From: Caenorhabditis remanei
Taxonomy: Eukaryota; Nematoda; Chromadorea; Rhabditida; Rhabditidae
NCBI RefSeq assembly: GCF_010183535.1
Contig: NC_071328.1
Location: forward strand, 8,494,001 to 8,558,000
DNA length: 64,000 bases
Reading direction: 5' to 3'
Made by a program: the position numbers and the translations under genes. The notes below the pieces were generated by a model that worked only from the letters and a program-made list of their open reading frames with translations, did not search any database and was not told the DNA's origin. This document shows, one piece after another, positions 57,182 through 64,000 of this stretch; position 1 is the stretch's first letter, and each line of letters begins with the position of its first letter.

Positions 57182-58509
57182 ATGGCGAAGGTTGCGAAGA
57201 AGAAGTTGACTGATTCGAATCAAAAAAGGTTGGAATATTGATAATCAAAAACACACTTTTTTCTCAGATCCTCTAGCAATAAGTAGTTTTAGAACGCCAA
57301 GCGAATTGAGCAAGACGAGTTTGGCGAGCTCGCGTAGCTCCAAAAACTCGATGAGTTCAATGAATTCTCAAAAAACAAAGTCCAACAAAGTGTCGAAACT
57401 GGACAGAAACAATAGAAAAAGTGAGAAAAAAGATAGAGGCACTTTCAAAACTATCTATAAAGCTTCGGACGATCAACCGGAAGAAGAAGAGAAAGGGTTA
57501 GCCTCGGGTTTTAAGTTATTAAACATATAAAAAAGAAATTTCAGAGAGTCCAATGTGACTTCCTTGAGTATTGCTTGGTTTCAAGCTGCTATCATTATTT
57601 ATCAGGTTATTTCTATGGTCATTCAGTACTTTTGGGGTCGAAATGATGAAGTTTGGTTTATGATTATGGAGATTCTTTTGTTGGAGGTAAGCGAAATAGC
57701 GGTGCGAAGGACAGAATGAGCATAACTGTCTCTTCTAACTCAATTTTCATTTCCAGCTTTTCGCCTCTTTCCAACTTATTCAAGTGACCCGTCGCCCGTA
57801 TATTGGAACTGCTTGCTTCTTTTTATCCGTTCAATATGTCCTCCTCTTTTTACTTTTTTCAATGTTCCTCCATTCCCCGTATAGCTCCAAAAGGTAGATT
57901 TCGTCGTCCTTTTTTCTCTACTTTTCCTTATTTCAGTTCATTCTTGGAGCGTTTCTTTGGAATGGCAGCTGTCAGTTTGATGTCTTCTGGACTCCATTTC
58001 TTCATTGTTACCCAATCTATGAGACTCATTGGCAATGCCGAAAAGCGGAATGATTATAGTAAAAAAGTGATTGTGGAAGGTGTTGAAAAAAGAAGAAAGG
58101 ATCTGTATACGATGATTAGTGAATTGATTTCTGAAATCTGCTATGATGACAAGGACCTGTGAGTTGACACCTTTTTGTTCACGTCTACTGTATTGATTTT
58201 TCCAGAAAAGTTAATTTGACAATTCGTGACGAAACCGGTCGTCCTAAAACAATGCGTGGAGCTGGAGTAGAAGCTGGAGTGAATCGTGTTCTTGAAATGA
58301 GTACAGATGGCCGAAGAATCAATCTCTCGACTAGTAACACTACTCTCACGCGTATCAATGTTCCAAAACACAAGAGTCATCACAGTTCGAAAAAGAATCA
58401 TAAGAAACATGGTGAATCAAATCATGATGCTGCTCCAATTATTGACTCAAAATATAACAATTGTACCAAGCAAGAAAAGATGTTGAGCCCGAGAAAAATT
58501 TTGAAATAA
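57182..58509 (+). CDS. Four-pass membrane protein with basic, Ser-rich N-terminus
   Basis: Six exons (57182-57228, 57293-57496, 57545-57686, 57757-57893, 57937-58158, 58206-58509), 351 residues. The first 85 residues are Lys/Ser-rich and probably cytosolic. Four hydrophobic segments follow: IAWFQAAIIIYQVISMVI, VWFMIMEILLLELFASF, ACFFLSVQYVLLFLLFSMFL and FGMAAVSLMSSGLHFFIV. The long C-terminal region is basic and His/Lys-rich (KHKSHHSSKKNHKKH). I do not recognise the family. A short upstream ATG frame of a dozen codons sits in the 100 bp gap after the preceding gene. Exon 2 uses an acceptor (GTAGTTTTAG) that skips an in-frame stop found with the nearer TTCTCAG, so that junction needs transcript support. 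Confidence 0.72.
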
Positions 58510-59336
58510 AGAGGAATTGGAGACGATTATGAGAAATACTGCTCCAAGCACAATTGAATGTTTTGATATCATTGAGAATAAAGTAGATTTTTAATTTTCC
58601 TGAAACGATTTTGTTCACCGAATTGATACAACGGAGATGGCTGATTGATATAATGACTGAGACCGAGGAGCAATCCAACTCGAACAAGACCATAAGATAA
58701 ACTTTTTGAAAAGACTTGCATAATTCAAAACCTGAAATAAAATGTATTCCGGAAATTATTTAGAGTGACCCTGAAACTTTTTGCGAATGAATACTCGAGC
58801 TACTGTTGTGAATCGCCAATCTGGGATGAATAAAACTGGAAATATAAGATTATATGTATAGTTTGGATAGTTCAAGATGAAAACCGAAAACTGGATTCAA
58901 GATGAAAACACGTTTTGGAACTCTGATGGTATCAGTTTTTCCTCCCAGTTTGACTCTTTGTTTTTTTCACCCTTTGTTTAACATGATTTAAATCCCAAGA
59001 AAAGTACCTATTAAATGTATTGGTAATGCCTGAAGAGGTCGGAAGACACCCCGTAGAGCTCTGGCAAGACGTGGACTATCCATCCTCACCAAACGCCCAA
59101 CCTCCGCCAAGTATTTCCTATCTCTCAATCTGTGGCCCAACCTGTGCCCAACTAGTGCCCACTGGGCCAAGTGGCCCTTTTTGCGGGCACTGTGCCTTAT
59201 TCACGGGCCACATGGCCCAATCGAAAGTTTCGTTGCCCAACCCCTGCCCAAAAATACCTGAGAAATTATTGCCGTTTTAACACGCAAAAATTGCAAAAAA
59301 TTCAAAAAAATTTACGCATGTCAGAAAAGCAATAAT
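58510..59336. other. Intergenic region preceding the retroelement, with a GCCCAA-rich patch
   Basis: The first part holds the 3' end of the preceding gene (AATAAA near 58577). From about 59090 to 59250 there are many irregular GCCCAA and GGGCCA words (GGCCCAACC, TGCCCAACT, GGGCCAAGTGGCCC). They form a GC-rich, self-complementary patch unlike the neighbourhood. It may be an unrelated repeat or the outer part of the retroelement. Confidence 0.4.
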
Positions 59337-59812
59337 TGTAAGGTATTCGGATGAATCCCTTAGGCCTGCTCGGCTCTTTGTCTAAAGCCCACAGTTGTTT
59401 CACCAAATTTGACACTTTCAGAAGTCAATTATTTCGCGTCGAAACTGCTCGCCTCCGCTCACAGTCTCGTCGCCACAATTCCTAGGCCTGCAACTGTCAT
59501 CGCCGCCGTCGTCGTGTCTGCCGTCTCTCTCGTCGCCAACGCTCTCTCGCCGCCACCGCCACAACGACACACCGCCACTACGAGGACTGTTTGACCTGGC
59601 GCTCAACCGCCATGGCGCCAACCTATGGATTTACTAACTCCGCCCCCTTTTCACCACTATATAAGCTGAGAATTCCCTCTCTCTAGGCAGTTCTTACGGG
59701 TGAACTTGCACCAGTCCCTATTTCTCTTTGTAACCCTCTTTCACCCTTTCTCTTGTAACAATTGAGTAACTAATAAACTAGTAATTGAGTATAAAAGTCT
59801 TGCGTTGCTTAC
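59337..59812 (+). mobile_element. Probable 5' long terminal repeat of an LTR retrotransposon
   Basis: The segment begins TGTAAG and ends GCTTAC, giving short inverted ends (GTAAG/CTTAC). It contains a TATA box (TATATAAG at 59658-59665) and an AATAAA signal (59772-59777) spaced like the U3-R-U5 parts of an LTR. A tRNA primer-binding-like sequence follows immediately. The 3' LTR would lie beyond the window, so the start coordinate is an estimate based on the inverted ends alone. Confidence 0.65.
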
Positions 59813-59830
59813 TGGTAGCAGCGACTTAGG
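59813..59830 (+). other. Primer-binding site of the retrotransposon
   Basis: TGGTAGCAGCGACTTAGG begins with TGG, the complement of the CCA end of a tRNA, directly after the LTR. An 18-base match to a tRNA 3' end is expected; I cannot say which tRNA. Confidence 0.6.
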
Positions 59831-60813
59831 TTTTTCTTAAATTTTTTTAGATTAACTTATAAAGACCCACCCACGCTTCCCACCCTTTGTATTCTTCTTA
59901 CTCTTTTATTGATTTTGCCTCTGGCTCGGGACCATAACCCGATTTTATCCTCTTTTGTTACTCTCCTCTCACTCTCTTTTTCTAGACAGGGCCCGTTTAG
60001 TTTAAGTTCCTTTTGTGTTAGGTTAGGTGTTAGATGCTTAGGTTATCCATGTAGGGAATTAGGGCGTAGGACTCTGTTTATCTATTGTATGCCTCTACGT
60101 TAATTTCTGTCACGTATCTTTTCGTAGCCGGCTCCCTAGATAGCAGTGAGCACGGGTTCTAAGACCTGTGCGCTGTCGAAGGAGTGCAGGTTGATAAATT
60201 CACAATACTGTTTTATCAAACCATTTGCCCCTTCCCAAAAACCCGGTTTTTCGACCGATATTCTCTCAAATCGGTCAGCACGGATCGACACTCTTCATGC
60301 TCCTGGTTCTCGAGGAATTTTCTGGAAATCCCGTCGCGAAGGATCTTCTGGATGCCGTCATCGAGTGACAACCATGGAACGAGCAACAATTCGGGAGAGA
60401 GCTGTTTTGGTCGTCGGCAAGCTGGGATCGTTGGTTTCGATGCTCAAGGAACACGTTTTCGAATTTGGAGTCGCCTTCAATCGACTTGGAAACTTTTAGA
60501 TGGGGATCAAACACGCGGGTTCTGAAACCTGCGCGATCGCCTCTATTAGTGTGTTCGTGCTGCATTGGATTTTCATCCAACAAAACCATATCAGGTTAGC
60601 GAATCTATTCGCGAAGCCGCTTCATTTGTCAACTGCTGGAGTTGGCGATGTCGATAGTGTGAGTATGCACACTCACTGGACGTCTTCTACAACAATGGCA
60701 AAGACTACAACGTCTCCGAAACATCGGGAAAATCGTGACGTCTAAGAATTCGACGGCAGTCAATTCTGGACCAGGAGCAGTGCTGCAACAAGCTGTCTCC
60801 GACAAGCAATCTT

Positions 60814-61285
60814 GGACGGTCTCTCGCAAACCTCCAGAAGAAACGGAAGGTCTCTCGTAAACCTCCAGAAGAAAACGGAAGGTCTCTCGCAAACCTCCGA
60901 GAAGCAGACGGTCTCTCGCAAACCTCTGGAAATGGACGGTCTCTCGCAAACCTCCAGAAGAAAACGGAAGGTCTCTCGCAAACCTCCGAGAAGCAGACGG
61001 TCTCTCGCAAACCTCTGGAAATGGACGGTCTCTCGCAAACCTCTGGAAATGGACGGTCTCTCGCAAACCTCCAGAAGAAAACGGAAGGTCTCTCGCAAAC
61101 CTCCGAGAAGCAGACGGTCTCTCGCAAACCTCTGGAAATGGACGGTCTCTCGCAAACCTCTGGAAATGGACGGTCTCTTGTAAACCTCCGGAAGAAAGAA
61201 GGTGTCTTGTAAACCTCTGAAATTGCGGATCAAAGTATGGATCCCTGGTAAAGGAAGGTCTCTCGAACACCTCCGGAAAAGTACA
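60814..61285 (+). repeat. Tandem repeat array with GGTCTCTCGCAAACCTC units
   Basis: About 15 copies of a unit of roughly 24-37 bp centred on GGTCTCTCGCAAACCTC. Three linker types alternate in a higher-order pattern: CCAGAAGAAAACGGAA, CGAGAAGCAGAC and TGGAAATGGAC. The last copies are diverged (TCTTGTAAACCTC). Because of the unit lengths several reading frames stay open, giving artefactual repetitive proteins on the minus strand. Confidence 0.9.
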
Positions 61286-61460
61286 TGCCCCGTGCTGAAA
61301 TGTACACGCCATCGTGCTGTTAGTGGATCAAAATATGGATCCCTGGACTATAATCGCCCTCGTGCTGAATCGTGGATCAACGGATGGATCCCTGGAAATA
61401 TTCGCCATCGTGCTGTTTTTGTGGATCAACAGATGGATCCCTGGTAAATCACGCCTCAGT
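61225..61460 (+). repeat. Second tandem repeat, about 50 bp units with ATGGATCCCTGG
   Basis: At least three full units of roughly 50 bp contain CGCC(A/C)TCGTGCTG followed by GTGGATCAA and ATGGATCCCTGG. A partial copy at 61225 precedes them and a CGCCTCAGTGCTG end follows near 61450. The spacing and order are regular enough to be a tandem duplication. Confidence 0.85.
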
Positions 61461-63174
61461 GCTGAAATCTGGAATCTACTCTTCTGGAAACGAAGCAGTA
61501 AAGGTATTCACAGCTTCCTGTATGCGAAGGTTCTACGACCGACGCGGAAGTTGACATTAAGTCTGAAAACATGATAGTTGGCTCTAACGCCATCTCGATC
61601 CCACTTGGCTTGACAAGCAACGTGGAAGACGTCACAATGGTCGGTACAACATCTACTCAACCGACAGGAAAGGAATTTGGTTCTGATAACTCTCCTGGAA
61701 ACGGAGACGAACGGATGAAGCTGATTGGTCAGACGAACGACTTCATCGGTGGTCAGTCGTCAGAAGTCTCAACAAGACAAAGTTGAGAGCAACAACAAAG
61801 AAAGATCTCCACAAGAACATGGTGGAACGAAGTAATTTGGCTCTTCTGGAAACGAAGACCTGTTAGCAAGTTTTGCTTACGCGGTTTCAGTATGCGAAGG
61901 TTCCATGACCAACGCGAAACTGAAACATAAAGCTGCAAACTCGGAGCATGGATGCATGCTGATTCTATCACACACGACTTGGCAATCGTTGTGGACGAGA
62001 TCGTTTTTGGCAAAAAAAAAACGACTATGGACAGCTCTGGAAATGTTTCATCTTCCAGTAGTGAAGTCTTCAAGCGACGTGAGGATCAAATTCTCGGAGT
62101 CGACATTATTCGAGATTTGGACAACAAGCAGTTAACGTCATCCTGGTAAAGGAAGGTGCGGCAGCTCGAGACGGTTCGGAACCATTGGTCCATCAACTTA
62201 CGAGAAGCAGAAGAAGACGTGCGATGGAATTCGTGAGAAGTCTTCTGAACGGAAACCATTTGGTTTGGCAACCACAGTGGACTACACAGAGTCTGGAACA
62301 TCAGCGTCCGAAGACGGAAGCAGGAATCCAGTCGCGACAATTCTCCCGGAAACGGAGAAGGACAGAAGACTCTTGTCTGTCAAGAAAGGAGAACTCGCAG
62401 AAGTCGGATCACAAATGCAGAAGTCGTGTTCGGCTGAGAACAACTACGTTCGGTTCAACAGCAGTAATCGCTGGAAATGCAGAAGGCCAACAACGAAGCC
62501 TACGTTGCGGTAACGGCAAACCGGGGGGCGTCCCTTATAGCCCGATCAGGAAAACACATGCTGGATGCTCAATCGGTCAATTGAAGCATCGGAGAATCTT
62601 GGAGTTGAAAACTCGAAACGATCGGAGAAGTCCAGAAAACGTGGAAAATCGCCTATAAAGTCTGCAAAAAGCCACAACTTGGGCCGTTTTGGACGTTCGA
62701 CGACAAGAACGAAGGACATTTCACTCCTGAAATTTTGGTGTCGCCGAAATTTTTCACTAGAATCGCTGGTTCTCGATGCGATTTGTCTCAAATTCCATTC
62801 AATCGTCTACCGAAGAAGTTTATTCGTGGCATACGGTATTAAAGGCGCACCGATTGTTGCAAAGGAGAGGTCTCGCACCGACAACCGACAGTGACGCGGG
62901 AAACGCAAGGAATTGCAAATTCGTTTGGTTTTTCGTCCTAAAAACCAATGATCGCTCATTTTTCGAGCATGTTTCGATCAAAGGTGATGTCACACGAGCT
63001 TTGCCATTTTTCGCTCGTCACATTTAACGGTTTCGTAACCGGGAAGGCATGATCGGACACAGTTTTATGTGCCAATCGCCTCGAAAACCATTTATCCGCG
63101 TGTTCTAACGTTTCTTCGTGGTATGTGTCTTACATAATACCTGAATTCTTCCAGCCTACCTCATCCTTGGGAAG

Positions 63175-64000
63175 ATGCACCGAGTAAAGAAGAAACAGTC
63201 AAGGAAGAGCGACGCCGACTCTTCCCCGGTACGTTCCGGAAGCAAGGTGTCATTGTCAAATGACAAAACGGTGAGCAAATGGGCTGCTGGTGGCGCGGGT
63301 TCCATGACCTGCGCGGCAGTCCGTTCTGCTCTGTCAACCGTCAATTCCTCTATAAATCAGCTCAGTGAGCATGTTGTCAAAACTCAATTCACTCCACGTG
63401 AAGTTCGGGAAGTTCAAGAAGTTGAAACTGTTCAAGAAGACGAACGCGAGCCAAGAAGGGAGATGCCAGGACAGGATCCACGTGACGTCTGGTCGGACGA
63501 AGTCACTCAGCCACTTCAGGAGGTCGGTCAACTGGTCCCAATGTTTCCGCAACAGCCAAGGTTCAACAACTCCCACCGTGACCTCTACTACAGTGAAGCA
63601 GGACATCTGACAATAGTCACTACGCAATGGTTGGGGAAAACCATCAAGAAATACGCTGAAGCTGTTCAAGCAGAGATTGATCTCACGGAAAAGGTCGAGA
63701 GCTTTCGACGGGACCTGAGAAGCAGAGAGAACTTGATAGAAGTATTGAAACTGAAGTTGATTTCCCTTCTCGAACAAAAATACGGGCCGGATCAGATTGA
63801 ACAGCTCCCGGAACTTCTACTTGTCAAGGAACTTCTCCGCCTAGGAGAAGAAACAGAAGGACAAGATCGTCATCGTCGACTATCAACGAGCAGTGTGGCG
63901 AGCTACCACACGTCTTTGGTCAGAGAGGATCAGGAAGACAACGCCGATCCAGTTAGCAAAATCGATAGTTGGGCAAAGGAGATGGAATCTGTTCACAACC
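63175..64000 (+). CDS. Gag-like ORF of the LTR retrotransposon (truncated by window edge)
   Basis: The frame stays open from an ATG at 63175 to the last base, 275 codons, and continues outside. The N-terminus is basic and Ser-rich (MHRVKKKQSRKSDADSSP). The middle is acidic and Pro/Gln-rich. Then comes a Leu-rich, probably helical part containing KYAEAVQAEIDLTEKVESF and RENLIEVLKLKLISLLEQKY. A helical capsid-like segment downstream of a basic region, placed after an LTR, primer site and leader, fits a gag protein. No zinc knuckle, protease or polymerase motif is reached before the end. The family (Gypsy or BEL/Pao) cannot be assigned from this part. No internal stops are seen, which suggests a young copy. 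Confidence 0.65.
   Translation, partial: MHRVKKKQSRKSDADSSPVRSGSKVSLSNDKTVSKWAAGGAGSMTCAAVRSALSTVNSSINQLSEHVVKTQFTPREVREVQEVETVQEDEREPRREMPGQDPRDVWSDEVTQPLQEVGQLVPMFPQQPRFNNSHRDLYYSEAGHLTIVTTQWLGKTIKKYAEAVQAEIDLTEKVESFRRDLRSRENLIEVLKLKLISLLEQKYGPDQIEQLPELLLVKELLRLGEETEGQDRHRRLSTSSVASYHTSLVREDQEDNADPVSKIDSWAKEMESVHN

Larger units (their letters stand above)
59831..63174 (+). mobile_element. Long, repeat-filled non-coding leader of the retrotransposon
   Basis: About 3.3 kb lies between the primer-binding site and the gag-like ORF without a convincing coding frame. It is richer in GC than the surrounding genome. It holds two tandem-repeat blocks (60814-61285 and about 61225-61460), a pair of related segments about 370 bp apart (61480-61560 and 61850-61930), and recurring GGTTC...ACC hairpins. 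A CTTCCAG acceptor at 63148-63154, 20 bp before the gag-like ATG, suggests that much of this leader is removed by splicing. Confidence 0.6.

Noticed and set aside
60814..61285. Array resembling a CRISPR locus
   Set aside because: The repeats are direct and have only a few linker types that recur. There are no unique spacers and the host is a eukaryote.
60629..61312. Three overlapping minus-strand open frames of 140-227 codons with repeated FARD/CERPS words
   Set aside because: They are translations of the tandem repeat array; all three frames stay open and have the same low-complexity pattern, which is typical of repeats and not of a protein gene.
1..64000. tRNA or rRNA genes
   Set aside because: I looked for cloverleaf-like TTCGA loop and acceptor pairs and found none that held; a covariance search would be decisive.

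Overview
This window is nuclear DNA of a nematode, almost certainly a Caenorhabditis species. Introns are short (about 45-55 nt), AT-rich, and end in TTTCAG-type acceptors. The gene content is typical of the genus: F-box proteins with FTH or FBA-type C-termini, a C-type lectin, NTF2-like secreted proteins, YGG-rich peptides and one of many bestrophins. There are clear orthologs of tfg-1, tdpt-1, kal-1 and rpt-6. From memory, tdpt-1, tfg-1 and kal-1 also lie close together in C. elegans, so the 28-47 kb block is probably conserved synteny. I cannot name the species. Exon models were built by eye from splice signals and reading frame; every multi-exon model listed sums to a whole number of codons, except the uncertain 23.1 kb gene, where the first exon was placed to fit.

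Layout. 1-1 kb: AT-rich, no gene seen. 1.0-2.75 kb (-): SLC41/MgtE-type magnesium transporter. 3.2-5.6 kb (+): two-CTLD C-type lectin. 6.2-8.25 kb (-): type I membrane protein with a mucin-like stalk. 8.5-8.9 kb (-): frameshifted partial copy of the gene at 11.3-12.7 kb. 9.1-10.9 kb (+): secreted protein with three NTF2-like repeats. 11.3-12.7 kb (-): acidic coiled-coil protein. 13.16-20.65 kb: a very large inverted repeat. Its two arms of about 1.87 kb each carry a complete rpt-6 (26S proteasome ATPase) copy with identical predicted protein. The 3.7 kb spacer holds an F-box/FTH gene (-) and a long acidic protein gene (+). 20.8-27.0 kb: two small multi-pass membrane proteins, a possible CAP-like secreted gene and an F-box gene with an FBA-like C-terminus. 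28.2-32.5 kb: tfg-1 (-) and tdpt-1 (+), head to head. 32.5-38.1 kb: long gene-poor upstream region. 38.1-46.7 kb (+): kal-1 (anosmin) with a 4.65 kb first intron and a possible nested antisense gene in intron 2. 46.9-52.0 kb: four small secreted-peptide precursors sharing a signal peptide, a two-exon structure and a TATA/initiator arrangement. 52.2-55.2 kb (-): bestrophin channel, with a fold-back MITE in intron 4. 56.6-58.5 kb (+): two membrane-protein genes about 100 bp apart, possibly an operon. 59.3-64 kb (+): the 5' part of an LTR retrotransposon. This shows an LTR, a primer-binding site, an unusually long leader full of tandem repeats and recurring hairpins, and the start of a gag-like ORF that runs off the window.

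Themes. The left 27 kb is accessory in character: fast-evolving families, recent duplication and pseudogenisation. The 28-47 kb block is conserved single-copy housekeeping and developmental genes with large regulatory introns. The 47-52 kb block is a locally expanded effector-peptide family. The most notable signals are the rpt-6 inverted duplication, the shared core promoter of the peptide cluster, and the structured leader of the retroelement.
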